A stretch of 64,000 bases of DNA from Bythopirellula polymerisocia (GTDB lineage: Bacteria; Planctomycetota; Planctomycetia; Pirellulales; Lacipirellulaceae). Below are positions 8,192 to 16,534 of the stretch, in pieces. The first letter of the stretch is position 1, and each line of letters starts with the position of its first letter. The stretch is taken from NCBI RefSeq assembly GCF_007860015.1, contig NZ_SJPS01000002.1, forward strand, positions 434,898 to 498,897. Reading direction: 5' to 3'. A model generated the notes under the pieces. The model did not search any database and was not told where the DNA came from. It saw only the letters and a list, made by a program, of their open reading frames with translations. A program made the position numbers and the translations under genes.

Positions 8192-8935
8192 ATGCGATGG
8201 CTTATCACTGCAACGCCCGCCGACGAGCGGGCGAATAGAGGTGTCGCAGGGAATGCTTTGCGCATGTTTCTGATGGGTGTCACTCTGGGCGCCCTTGTTA
8301 CCGTTTCGAACGTGGCCGCGACGACCATCGAGACCAACCTGGAGGGCACATGGAGTTCTCCGGTGTGGGGTGGCACCAGCGGCTCGCAATACCAAAACGT
8401 CGGGGAGACCTTCACCCTGCAACCTGGTGAGGACGCGGTGCTCGATTCGATCCGTTTTTTTGTCGATGACTACGCAGATCGCTCTGCGTCCCACGCACAG
8501 ATCAAGTTCCGCCTCTATGTCCATTCTTGGGACACCTATTACGACTTTCCAGACCCTGCTCAGGAGTTGTTCCGCAGTGACCTGTTAATGACCAACGGCC
8601 TTGCAGGCTGGCAGACCTTCATCGTGCCAATCGGCGCACTCCGTCTGGAAACGGGCGTCAAGTATGGCTGGTTCATCTCAAGCGTCGGGGAGAACGAAAA
8701 CTACGGGGCGGCCTTCGTCGGCATCGACTATGGTCCGCAGGATGGCGGCGTCGGAGACCCCTATCCCTACGGAAAAATGCGAGTGGGCGCCGGCCCGCTA
8801 GGCCTCAGTGGTACGTCTTCCAACTCCGACATGGCGTTCCGCATGGAATTCTCTGCTGTGCCTGAGCCGGCAACCTCTGGCCTCATGCTACTGGCGATGG
8901 TGGGCATGCTCTGCCGCCGCATTCTTGGCACATAA
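8192..8935 (+). CDS. PEP-CTERM sorting domain protein
   Basis: 247 residues from the ATG at 8192, chosen because GGGAGG lies 6 nt upstream (a GTG directly before it is the alternative). N-terminal basic region and signal helix (MFLMGVTLGALVTVSNVAA). The body (TTIETNLEGTWSSPVWGGTS, YQNVGETFTLQPGEDAVLDS, RFFVDDYADRSASHAQIKFR) resembles beta-sandwich surface domains that planctomycetes place before sorting signals. The C-terminus is VPEPATSGLMLLAMVGMLCR followed by RILGT, a PEP motif, membrane helix and basic residues. A small membrane protein gene follows after 17 nt and may be cotranscribed. Specific function unknown. Confidence 0.8.
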   Translation: MRWLITATPADERANRGVAGNALRMFLMGVTLGALVTVSNVAATTIETNLEGTWSSPVWGGTSGSQYQNVGETFTLQPGEDAVLDSIRFFVDDYADRSASHAQIKFRLYVHSWDTYYDFPDPAQELFRSDLLMTNGLAGWQTFIVPIGALRLETGVKYGWFISSVGENENYGAAFVGIDYGPQDGGVGDPYPYGKMRVGAGPLGLSGTSSNSDMAFRMEFSAVPEPATSGLMLLAMVGMLCRRILGT

Positions 8936-8952
8936 AGGTTAGGCGGCTTTAG

Positions 8953-9453
8953 ATGAACGCACGACGCCTTTGGTCACGCATTTTAGTCGTTGTCGGTGGT
9001 ATTGCCATGCTGGTCGGAGCAATCGACCCGATGGAGGGGTCGCTCCTCATCCTCCCCGGCAGCGGCTTGTTCGCAATAGGCACCTTCCTTGGTCAAAACG
9101 AGCGCTGGTTGATCGCATACAGGGTGTGGGTTTTCGTTCTGATTGCGATTGGCGTGGGTGCGCTGTGGGGGCTAAGCATGGTTGGAGGCATTGGAGGTTC
9201 ATCTGGAGTTTCGCCCTGGTGGGCTGTTCTGATGATGCCCTATCCAATTGGCTGGTTGATGGGGATTTGGGGTCCAGAGTCCCCGCGCTGGATGCTTTGG
9301 CTGGGGATCGGCGTTGGCTTATGGTATCTGACGATCTTTGCGATCGCCCTGTCGAAATCGGCGTTTGTGGGGGTAAACTTTGTCATCGCCATCATCGGTG
9401 TGCTGACCATTGGGGGTTGCATCAACTCATTGGTGCGAGACAGAAGCCGATAA
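8953..9453 (+). CDS. Hypothetical multi-pass membrane protein
   Basis: 166 residues with at least four hydrophobic helices: ILVVVGGIAMLVGAID, VWVFVLIAIGVGALWGLSMV, WAVLMMPYPIGWLMGIWG, and two near the C-terminus (WLGIGVGLWYLTIFAIAL, FVIAIIGVLTIGGCI). The last residues are basic (VRDRSR), compatible with a cytoplasmic end. No family is recognised. It follows a PEP-CTERM gene by 17 nt on the same strand and is probably cotranscribed with it. Confidence 0.6.
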   Translation: MNARRLWSRILVVVGGIAMLVGAIDPMEGSLLILPGSGLFAIGTFLGQNERWLIAYRVWVFVLIAIGVGALWGLSMVGGIGGSSGVSPWWAVLMMPYPIGWLMGIWGPESPRWMLWLGIGVGLWYLTIFAIALSKSAFVGVNFVIAIIGVLTIGGCINSLVRDRSR

Positions 9454-9478
9454 ACCACCGTTTTAGACACACCTTTTA

Positions 9479-9500
9479 CGGTACATGGATTATTGTACCG
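9479..9500. other. Inverted repeat between convergent genes
   Basis: CGGTACA (9479-9485) and TGTACCG (9494-9500) form a 7-bp stem with an 8-nt loop, flanked by TTTTA on the left and AAAAA on the right. It sits between two convergent genes, so a terminator role is possible, but neither strand has the T-run expected after the stem. Confidence 0.4.
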
Positions 9501-9640
9501 AAAAACGTCTGTTCGGAGCATTTGACACAGATCTTGGATAACACCCGAGTGACTGAGCCATCAAACGAAAGTTTGGACACTCCAAAGTCTGTCGTCGCAT
9601 TAAGAATTGATGCGAATTTCATCTTTGCTTTGCTGACACT

Positions 9641-11200
9641 CTATCGATTAAACGTGATTGCTCCAGTGGGGCAGGCGTCGGCACAACGGAGGGCTGCGGA
9701 GCCAAGGGCCTGATCAAGTGTTACTCCAGGTGGGGGGCCGATACGGGTTTCTAGACTGCGTCCTAAGAATGTCAATCCGACGGCGTCCGATGTTTCGCGG
9801 GCGAGTTGCACGCAAATACCACACAAAATGCACTTGCCTAGTTCCAGAACTACTCGCTGCCCAACGATACGTCCTTCAAAGCGGCGTTCGTTTCCGCGGA
9901 ATCGTTGGGCATCGCAATGATACATCGCCGCATAATGATGCAGCCGACAGGTATCAAGGGCCGGGCAATCGCAGCTCAAACAGCGTTCCGCTTCCTGCCG
10001 CACGTCGTCCTCGGACAAATCCTCCACCCGCAGTCGATCATCCAACCGGGCCGTGGTCGGAGCCCCCTCGCAAAAGTCGCAGAGTTCGCCCGCGGAAAGC
10101 CGTGCCAGCCGAGTCTCGAACTTGTGACGACGGTCAGGAATACTGATTCCCCGGAGCCATGCATCGATACACTGTGCCGCCAGCTTTCCTTCGGCCACAG
10201 ATTGAACCACGAGATTGTAAGGCCTCACAGCATTTCCGGCGGCAAACATCCCCTCCCGACTGGTCATCCGTGAGTGGGAGTCAACCCGGATCCCACTGGT
10301 CGTCGTTTGAATCCCAGCCGTGTCTAACCTGTTCACGAGGAAGCGCCCCGTAGCCAGTAACACGGCATCGAACTCACATACCAGTTCTTCCACCGCAATT
10401 TGTTCTCCCAGGCATTGGCCGAGTCGCCGCGTAGTACCCAACGCCAGTGCCGCCTCTGCTTCGTGCTCGAGGATCTTTCTCGGCAACTTGTCTCGCGAAA
10501 ACTCCTCGCCAAGCCGCCCACCAAGCTCTGCTCGCTGTTCAATCAAGGTGCACTGATGCCCCTGCTGGCTGAGATGGTAGGTGGCCGTCAATCCCGTGGG
10601 ACCTCCACCGACGATGGCTACTCGCTTACCCGTGGGTGGAGCCGTCGGGGGCTGATATGGTGAGGGCGAGGCAAGATCCTTGTCTGCGACATAGCGCTTG
10701 ATCTTGCAGATGGCGGCCGGGCTATCATGCTGTCCGCGCCGGCAGGCGCCTTCACACACTTCAGGACACACTCGGCCAAGAATCGCCGGAAGTGCAATAT
10801 CGCGTTTGACAGTTTCAATCGCGGCCCGGTAGTCTCCCGTGGCAGCCTGCCGCAGCATGTCGGGCACATCCATCCCCGCGGGGCATGTATTCTCGCATGG
10901 GGCATGGCAATCGCCGGCATGGTCGGCGAGCAGGAGTTCTATCCCGGTGCGTCGCAACTCACGAATTGCTTGCGTTTCCGACTCAACTCGCATCCCCGCG
11001 CGAACCGGCGTCGAACAAGCCGGCACCAACCCCTCCTTGTCGTCCACTCGTACTAGGCAACACATGCAAGCGTTATTCGCGGGTTGCCCCTCTTGGTAGC
11101 ACAGTGCGGGGAGGTCAATTCCCAACTTGCGGGCTGCGCTGAGGATCGAGACACCCTCGGCGACTTCGATTTTCAAATTGTCGATCCAGATAACGACCAT
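9641..11200 (-). CDS. Iron-sulfur flavoprotein oxidoreductase: [2Fe-2S]/NuoG-like N-terminus plus GltD-like FAD/NAD(P) domain
   Basis: 519 residues. An N-terminal plant-type ferredoxin fold (LCYQEGQPANNACMCCLVRV with later CSTPV) is followed by the His-Cys-rich NuoG-type motif (DHAGDCHAPCENTCP) and the GltD-type Fe-S region (ILGRVCPEVCEGACRRG). Then comes a Rossmann FAD motif (RVAIVGGGPTGLTATYHLSQ, LIEQRAELGGRL) and a second nucleotide-binding part (AVLLATGRF, GMFAAGNAVRPYNLVVQSVA). The C-terminus carries further clusters (CILCGICVQLARE, CADACPTGAITF). Architecturally it matches the NAD(P)-linked subunits of formate dehydrogenases, HydA-like N-termini and NfnB-like proteins. It is the last gene of the six-gene redox operon; its ATG overlaps the stop of the NuoEF fusion (TGATG), so translation is coupled. 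Likely cytoplasmic electron transfer between NAD(P)H and Fe-S carriers; substrate unknown. Confidence 0.8.
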   Translation of the reverse strand: MVVIWIDNLKIEVAEGVSILSAARKLGIDLPALCYQEGQPANNACMCCLVRVDDKEGLVPACSTPVRAGMRVESETQAIRELRRTGIELLLADHAGDCHAPCENTCPAGMDVPDMLRQAATGDYRAAIETVKRDIALPAILGRVCPEVCEGACRRGQHDSPAAICKIKRYVADKDLASPSPYQPPTAPPTGKRVAIVGGGPTGLTATYHLSQQGHQCTLIEQRAELGGRLGEEFSRDKLPRKILEHEAEAALALGTTRRLGQCLGEQIAVEELVCEFDAVLLATGRFLVNRLDTAGIQTTTSGIRVDSHSRMTSREGMFAAGNAVRPYNLVVQSVAEGKLAAQCIDAWLRGISIPDRRHKFETRLARLSAGELCDFCEGAPTTARLDDRLRVEDLSEDDVRQEAERCLSCDCPALDTCRLHHYAAMYHCDAQRFRGNERRFEGRIVGQRVVLELGKCILCGICVQLARETSDAVGLTFLGRSLETRIGPPPGVTLDQALGSAALRCADACPTGAITFNR

Positions 11201-13992
11201 CAGATTACCCTAATTGCCTCCTCTGGACACACAAAGCGGCAGGCATCGCAACGGGTGCAGAGATTCGAATCGATCACATGTTGGCGATAAGGGGTCGCGG
11301 GGATTGCCCCCACCGGGCAGTGTTGCGCGCACAGCGTGCAGCCCACACACTCGCGAGTTACTTCGTAACGAATGATCGCCTTGCAGCGTCCCGCCGGACA
11401 ACGCCCCTCAAGGTGTGCGGCGTATTCATCGCGAAAATATTTCAAGGTTGAAAAGACCGGATTGGGCGCCGTCTTTCCCAGACCGCACATGCTCCCCTGC
11501 GAGACCGCTTGTGCGAGTGCTTCGATTTCATCCAAGTCTCGCGGCTTGCCTTTCCCAGCGCATAGCCGTTCCAGAATATCAAGCAGCTTGCGCGTTCCAA
11601 CGCGACAAAAAGTACAGTGACCACAAGACTCATGCTGCGTGAATTCAAGGAAGTATCGGGCGACATCGACCATACAGTCCTCGTTGTCCAGTACGACAAG
11701 CCCCCCAGAACCCATGATCGCTCCGACCTCACGAAGGCTCTCGTAGTCAATCGGCGTGTCCGCCAGCGAGGCAGGGATGCAGCCTCCCGAAGGCCCGCCT
11801 ATCTGCACGGCTTTGAATTGCTTGCCTTCTGCTACTCCTCCGCCAATGTTGTCGACGATCTCCCGGATGGAGAGCCCCATTGGGATCTCAATCAACCCCC
11901 CATACCGAATCTTCCCGGCTAGAGAGAAGACTTTAGTCCCCTTACTGGTCGCAGTCCCCAACGCAGCGAATCGCTGCGGTCCATTGCGGAGTATCCAGGG
12001 GACGTTCGCAAAGGTCTCGACATTGTTGACCAGCGTGGGCCTGCCGAAGAGTCCTCGCTCGACAGGATATGGTGGTCGCAATTGGGGAATCCCGCGACGG
12101 CCCATGATGGACTGTAGCATGGCGGTTTCTTCGCCACAAACGAATGCACCGGCCCCTTCGACCACCTCGACCGAGAGCGAAAAGTTAGTTCCCAGAATCG
12201 AGTCTCCCAACCAACCGGTCGTGGTCATCCTCTCGATTGCATGCCGTAGTCGCTCGACAGCCAACGGGTACTCGTGTCGAACATAGATTATCGCCTGTCG
12301 GGCCCCCACCGCATAAGCTGCAATGGCCATTCCTTCCAACACCCGAAACGGAAACGATTCCATGACCATGCGGTCCATGAATGCGCCGGGATCCCCTTCA
12401 TCGCCATTGGCGATCAGAAACTTTTCACCCTTGGCATCACTCATTTTCCGCCACTTTACCGCCGTGGGATACCCGGCCCCACCACGGCCACGGAGGCAGC
12501 TTTGCTCGATCACGTCAATTATCGCAGCTGGACTCCGCTCGCGCAAGCACAGCTCGAGGGCACGAAAGCCATCCCTGGCGTGATACTCTTCCAGACTCGC
12601 CGGGTTCAACAGTCCGCTGTGCTCGGTCACGATCCGAATCTGAGGATCAACAAATCGTCGCACCTGCACGTCGCTTACGGGACAGATCTGGCAAACACTG
12701 GCAGCTTCTTGCTCGGGCGCTTTCTCGCTCTGCCAGAGATCGGCCAAGCGATTCCGCCAGCGTTGCGGCCAAGCTGCTGCGTCGGAGAAGCTTCGCAATA
12801 TCTTGCGCACATCAGCCGGTGTAGCACGGGTAGCTACAATCGGATCCATTCCTGGGGCTACCGCTTCCACCAACGGAGTCAAATGACAGATGCCGACACA
12901 ACCAACCGGCTTGATCACCGCATTGAGATGACGTGCCACTATCTCGCGTTCCAGGGAATCCATTACATCGCGACTTCCCCCCGCCACACAGCACGAACCG
13001 ATGCCGATGCGAATCTCCACCGGTGGGGCTGCTAGGCCGCTGCGTCCGTTGACCGCGACAATCGGTTGTTGCGCCCTACCCGTGTGGTCGCACGTCTGGC
13101 GGTTCCAATCTACGAGCGACGAAAGCGATTCCACTGAAACGTGGCCGGCCACTTCGTCATCCACCTCCAGTACCGGAGCTAAAGTGCAGCAGCCCAGGCA
13201 TCCCACCTGTTCGATCGTCGCCATCTGTGCGGCATCGGTATCCTCCCTCGGAGGAATCCCCAACGACCGCCGTAATTGGGCTTCGAGCCGATCCGCCCCA
13301 GCCACATGGCAGGCCGTGCCACGGCAAACTCGCACGAGGTGTTCCCCTCGCGGCTTGGTGCGAAACTTCGTGTAAAACGACGCCACCCCCGCGATGTTTT
13401 CATGAGAGATTTTCGTCACTTCTGCCAAGAGCGTCAGCGCCTGCGGAGGTAAGTACCGGTAGTGCTGGTTGATCGCGTGCAAAAGCGGAATCAAGTGACG
13501 ATCCTCGCAACCAACTTGCCGTACCAAACGTTCAATCAGCGTGAGATCCACCAGTGGCAACTCCTCCCGAAGGAGCAGCGGGGTGACAGCAGCGGGGTGA
13601 CCGTTGCGTTCCTCATTTGCAGAAACGGTCGCAGGAATCTGTACCACTGCAGCGAGCGACCGAGGTGCCATCGGCTTGCCACCCTGTTTCGCCTTGATCA
13701 ATGCGATAAACAACCCCGCGGCAACCAACACGGTGATCCCCGCTAGTCGTTGGTGGTGAGTTCGCGTAAGCGAAGACGCCGTTTGTCGTTCGACCTCCGC
13801 ATCGAATGCATCCCTCGCTGCGGGATTTGTGCGGGCAGCATCCTCGGTCAAGCGGAGTCGCTCGGCCAGTTCGTCGGCACTGCCGACTTGCACAATCCAA
13901 TTGACAGTCAGGAAGGAGACTGCCGCGGTGAGTACCACGAGCGCCACCCCCATCGTGATCGCCCAGGCCATTTGTTTCCGGTGCGATTTCAT
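11200..13992 (-). CDS. Membrane-anchored NuoE-NuoF fusion (NADH-binding FMN/Fe-S oxidoreductase)
   Basis: 930 residues from the ATG at 13992, which overlaps the upstream stop codon (ATGA) and has GGAGG 7 nt upstream. Two hydrophobic helices at about residues 9-31 and 84-99 enclose a charged 50-residue loop, an anchor not found in ordinary NuoE or NuoF. A NuoE-type thioredoxin-like [2Fe-2S] domain follows (CRGTACHVAG near 222, GCLGCC near 265), then a second thioredoxin-like domain (GIGSCCVAGG near 331, GCVGIC near 365). The NuoF core has GRGGAGYPT near 503, NGDEGDPGAF near 530, GAGAFVCGEETAM near 615, an SLBB segment and ESCGHCTFCR near 790. Two [4Fe-4S] ferredoxin motifs close it (CVGCTLCAQHCP, CTRCDACRFVCP). 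The layout after the anchor resembles HydB/HndC-type subunits. Predicted to exchange electrons with NAD(H) at the inner membrane face. Confidence 0.85.
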   Translation of the reverse strand: MKSHRKQMAWAITMGVALVVLTAAVSFLTVNWIVQVGSADELAERLRLTEDAARTNPAARDAFDAEVERQTASSLTRTHHQRLAGITVLVAAGLFIALIKAKQGGKPMAPRSLAAVVQIPATVSANEERNGHPAAVTPLLLREELPLVDLTLIERLVRQVGCEDRHLIPLLHAINQHYRYLPPQALTLLAEVTKISHENIAGVASFYTKFRTKPRGEHLVRVCRGTACHVAGADRLEAQLRRSLGIPPREDTDAAQMATIEQVGCLGCCTLAPVLEVDDEVAGHVSVESLSSLVDWNRQTCDHTGRAQQPIVAVNGRSGLAAPPVEIRIGIGSCCVAGGSRDVMDSLEREIVARHLNAVIKPVGCVGICHLTPLVEAVAPGMDPIVATRATPADVRKILRSFSDAAAWPQRWRNRLADLWQSEKAPEQEAASVCQICPVSDVQVRRFVDPQIRIVTEHSGLLNPASLEEYHARDGFRALELCLRERSPAAIIDVIEQSCLRGRGGAGYPTAVKWRKMSDAKGEKFLIANGDEGDPGAFMDRMVMESFPFRVLEGMAIAAYAVGARQAIIYVRHEYPLAVERLRHAIERMTTTGWLGDSILGTNFSLSVEVVEGAGAFVCGEETAMLQSIMGRRGIPQLRPPYPVERGLFGRPTLVNNVETFANVPWILRNGPQRFAALGTATSKGTKVFSLAGKIRYGGLIEIPMGLSIREIVDNIGGGVAEGKQFKAVQIGGPSGGCIPASLADTPIDYESLREVGAIMGSGGLVVLDNEDCMVDVARYFLEFTQHESCGHCTFCRVGTRKLLDILERLCAGKGKPRDLDEIEALAQAVSQGSMCGLGKTAPNPVFSTLKYFRDEYAAHLEGRCPAGRCKAIIRYEVTRECVGCTLCAQHCPVGAIPATPYRQHVIDSNLCTRCDACRFVCPEEAIRVI

Positions 13993-15068
13993 GTTTTGGC
14001 CTCCACGGGAGCTAGTGGGGTTCTTAGTTGAATGGGCTTGGTGTTTTCGATTTCCACCAGCTCGATTTCGCCCCACTTAACCTGTTGCCGAGGACAATGG
14101 GCGAAGCAACGCGCACAAGCCATGCAGTCCGCGCGGTCTGCCCTGAGATTGCGAATCGCACCAAACGGGCAACTTTCCGCGCACAGTCCGCAGTCGAGTT
14201 CCTCATCGGGCGTGATGCAGACCGACTTCAAGGCATATCGCGACACGATCGCCAAAAGTCCCCCGTAGGGGCAAAGAAATCGGCAATAAGGTCGGCCTAC
14301 AAACATTCCCAATACCAACAAGCCGCCACCCAAAAGCAACATCCAGGCACTCCCACTCAGGCGAAAAAAACCTACGAATGGATCGAACCGACAGATGATG
14401 AAATCCCGCTCGCCAGCCGGTTGCACCGCAAACCATAGTGCCGCGGCAAGATACAAGTATTTCAGCATTCCACCCCAGCGATCGACTGCGCGCGGCAGTT
14501 GCACCGGCCACAACACCGCCAAGTCTTGAATCGCCCCCAGCGGACAGACTCCGCTGCAGAACACGCGCCCTACTAGTAACGCTGCAATCAGCGGGAGCAG
14601 AAAAAACAGCACCACCACAAACGGAACCGCCAACGTGGGATCGGCAATCGCAGCAGCCACATTCTGGATAGCACCGATTGGGCAGACACATCCCTGCCGA
14701 AAAAAACCAAAGTATGCCAGCGAAGCCACGGTGATCGTCACGACCATCCATCTACGTCGCCAACGATGCGCGACCAGCGCTGCCGCCACCAGCGCCGCGA
14801 ACAACAGCACCACATCGACCGCATACCACCAGGTCGACCTTGGAGCGACATGCTGCACGGCGGGAAGTTGATAGGAATCGCCAATGTCTTCGGGTTGTGG
14901 GGCCGCAGTCACTGGCCGCGAGTATTCCTCTTGCCCTCTCACCGGCAACATGACGGTGGCCAGCATCAGGAACAACAGAGTCAGCAGTCCGCACCCCTGT
15001 GCCCAAGCGGACAAGCCGCTTCGCATCGACACCAAGATTGGGTCGGATTGAGTGCGCATGAGAATCAC
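13989..15068 (-). CDS. Membrane polyferredoxin, NosR/NapH/CcoG-like 4Fe-4S protein
   Basis: 359 residues. About six hydrophobic helices carry cysteine motifs at their ends: CVCPIGAIQNV, CSGVCPLGAIQDL and CRFLCPYGGLL, the CP signature of NapH/NosR/RdxA-type membrane ferredoxins. The C-terminal soluble part holds two [4Fe-4S] sets (CGLCAESCPFGAI, CMACARCFAHCPRQQ). NapH and NosR proteins pass electrons between quinone and periplasmic or cytoplasmic partners. The start is GTG at 15068, sharing GTGA with the stop of the Tat ferredoxin gene; an ATG at 15059 is the alternative. The downstream NuoEF fusion overlaps by four bases. Coupled translation on both sides argues that the products form one complex. 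Confidence 0.85.
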   Translation of the reverse strand: MILMRTQSDPILVSMRSGLSAWAQGCGLLTLLFLMLATVMLPVRGQEEYSRPVTAAPQPEDIGDSYQLPAVQHVAPRSTWWYAVDVVLLFAALVAAALVAHRWRRRWMVVTITVASLAYFGFFRQGCVCPIGAIQNVAAAIADPTLAVPFVVVLFFLLPLIAALLVGRVFCSGVCPLGAIQDLAVLWPVQLPRAVDRWGGMLKYLYLAAALWFAVQPAGERDFIICRFDPFVGFFRLSGSAWMLLLGGGLLVLGMFVGRPYCRFLCPYGGLLAIVSRYALKSVCITPDEELDCGLCAESCPFGAIRNLRADRADCMACARCFAHCPRQQVKWGEIELVEIENTKPIQLRTPLAPVEAKT

Positions 15069-15682
15069 ACATGGCCCCCTTCGAGGGTTCTTGCCGGTGC
15101 TGGCTGCGGACCAATACGGCAGTAGGCCTCCTCAGGACAATGCTGCGCGATTGAGCACTGGTTGCAGCAAACGCAGAGATCGTATCGCACTTCCAGCCGG
15201 ATGGAACCCAAACCTGCCGGGTCCTTGCATTCCATTACACACCGGCCACAACCGTTGCATTTGGATTCGTCGATCGTGTACTCGTAGAAATTATTCAGCG
15301 GATCATAAGGATCCACCTCACCAATCGGGGTCCGCACGATCGCGTCTCGTGGGCACAGTTTCTTTGCCGGCAATCCGTCGGGACCCATTGGGCCACGGAC
15401 ATCGTAGTAAGCTGGGCAGATGCAACAGCGACCACACTCGGCATGGTCGTTCACGGCCCGCACCGCCGAAAGGGGCAAAACACAGTCGGTCGCGCACACA
15501 TCGCAGACCTGTTCAGAGCCCGTGACACCCAACCGAATATTCACGCATTTGTTCGGCACAATCGCCCAGGCATCCTCCGAACAGGCCCGGCGACCCAAAA
15601 CGATCCCTGTCCCCCCCAACGCGACCGCGCAGGTTGTTCGTCCCGTACGCTGCAGAAACTGCCGCCTGTCGGGATCATTCAC
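15065..15682 (-). CDS. Tat-exported ferredoxin-like protein (NapG/NrfC type)
   Basis: 205 residues. The N-terminus NDPDRRQFLQRTGRTTCAVA has a twin-arginine motif (RRQFLQ) and hydrophobic core, so the protein is probably exported folded or anchored outside the cytoplasmic membrane. Cysteine sets include CDVCATDC, CGRCCICPAYYD, a classic CNGCGRCVMECKDP and CVCCNQCSIAQHCPE, enough for about three or four [4Fe-4S] clusters, as in NapG/NrfC-type electron-transfer subunits. It lies 12 nt after the NHL-like propeller gene and overlaps the polyferredoxin gene by four bases. Pairing of an extracytoplasmic ferredoxin with a NapH-like membrane protein is the known NapGH arrangement; no nitrate reductase subunit is present here. 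Confidence 0.8.
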   Translation of the reverse strand: MNDPDRRQFLQRTGRTTCAVALGGTGIVLGRRACSEDAWAIVPNKCVNIRLGVTGSEQVCDVCATDCVLPLSAVRAVNDHAECGRCCICPAYYDVRGPMGPDGLPAKKLCPRDAIVRTPIGEVDPYDPLNNFYEYTIDESKCNGCGRCVMECKDPAGLGSIRLEVRYDLCVCCNQCSIAQHCPEEAYCRIGPQPAPARTLEGGHV

Positions 15683-15694
15683 CGCGCACCTCCT

Positions 15695-16525
15695 TCAATG
15701 GCCTGTGGCTTGCAAGAGAAATACCTCGATAGCGCAACGCAGCGGATCAGTCGCATACAGTCGTCCGTGTCCGTCAGCCGCCAGATCAATGTTTTTCGTA
15801 TTAGAATCGAATACCCCATCAGGGGATTGAGTTAGGAACTCACCTTCGGATGTAAAAACCTTCACACGGGGGGGCGCTTTTTCGCTAACGGCAATCATGC
15901 CCTCTGCCGTGGCCGTGATATTAGTTGGATTGCAGCAGCCCCCAAAATCTGCAGGGTCGTTCATTCCAAAGTGGCCAAACCTATCGGTCAAAACACCTTT
16001 CAAATTGTATCGTTCGACACGATGCTTTTGCGGGTGCGCGACCACGACCGATGCATGGTCGGCGTCCAGAGCCAAGTCGAGAACCCCATTGGGGATCATG
16101 AAGCCGCGAGTGTTTACCTTGTTGCCTACCTCTTGCACCCATTTGCCACTGCGATACAAATGAATCGTGCGGTTCGTCGCATCGGCGGCCAGAAGCGTCT
16201 CTCCCACGACGGCCAATCCGGTGACAAGCCCGAGACGGTCCGCATCTTCGATCCGCTGGAGGGGTTTTCCATCGAAATCTAATTGCTCGATTCCTCCCTG
16301 CAGGCCAACCCACAATGAGTCTTCACCCACCGCGATTGACCACCCCGCATCGCTGGTAGGAAGCTGCGCCTCCAGCTCTCCATCGGGAGTAAATCGCTTG
16401 ATCTCGCGATCGCCCAAAGCATACAAGCGATGTTCCGCATCCGTTGCGATTCCGGCCAGTCGCACATGAAACTCTTCCGCCCGATCGCCTTTGCCGCTCA
16501 GTGTGTGGGAATGGGTGAATTGCAT
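15695..16525 (-). CDS. NHL/beta-propeller-like protein of the redox operon
   Basis: 276 residues made of repeated beta-strand units typical of NHL or SMP-30-like propellers: FHVRLAGIATDAEHRLYALG, REIKRFTPDGELEAQLP, VTGLAVVGETLLAADATNRT, GVLDLALDADHASVVVAHPQ, KNIDLAADGHGRLYATDPLR. No signal peptide is visible and no catalytic motif is recognised; a FGGCCNPTNI segment supplies two adjacent cysteines. It lies 9 nt after the PQQ-like lipoprotein gene and 12 nt before the Tat ferredoxin gene, so it belongs to the same transcript. Role in electron transfer is unknown; a scaffold or sensor is possible. Confidence 0.7.
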   Translation of the reverse strand: MQFTHSHTLSGKGDRAEEFHVRLAGIATDAEHRLYALGDREIKRFTPDGELEAQLPTSDAGWSIAVGEDSLWVGLQGGIEQLDFDGKPLQRIEDADRLGLVTGLAVVGETLLAADATNRTIHLYRSGKWVQEVGNKVNTRGFMIPNGVLDLALDADHASVVVAHPQKHRVERYNLKGVLTDRFGHFGMNDPADFGGCCNPTNITATAEGMIAVSEKAPPRVKVFTSEGEFLTQSPDGVFDSNTKNIDLAADGHGRLYATDPLRCAIEVFLLQATGH

Positions 16526-16534
16526 GTGTCGTTG

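Noticed and set aside
9479-9500. Palindrome as an intrinsic terminator
   Set aside because: Flanked by A-tracts where T-runs are needed on each strand; kept only as an inverted repeat.
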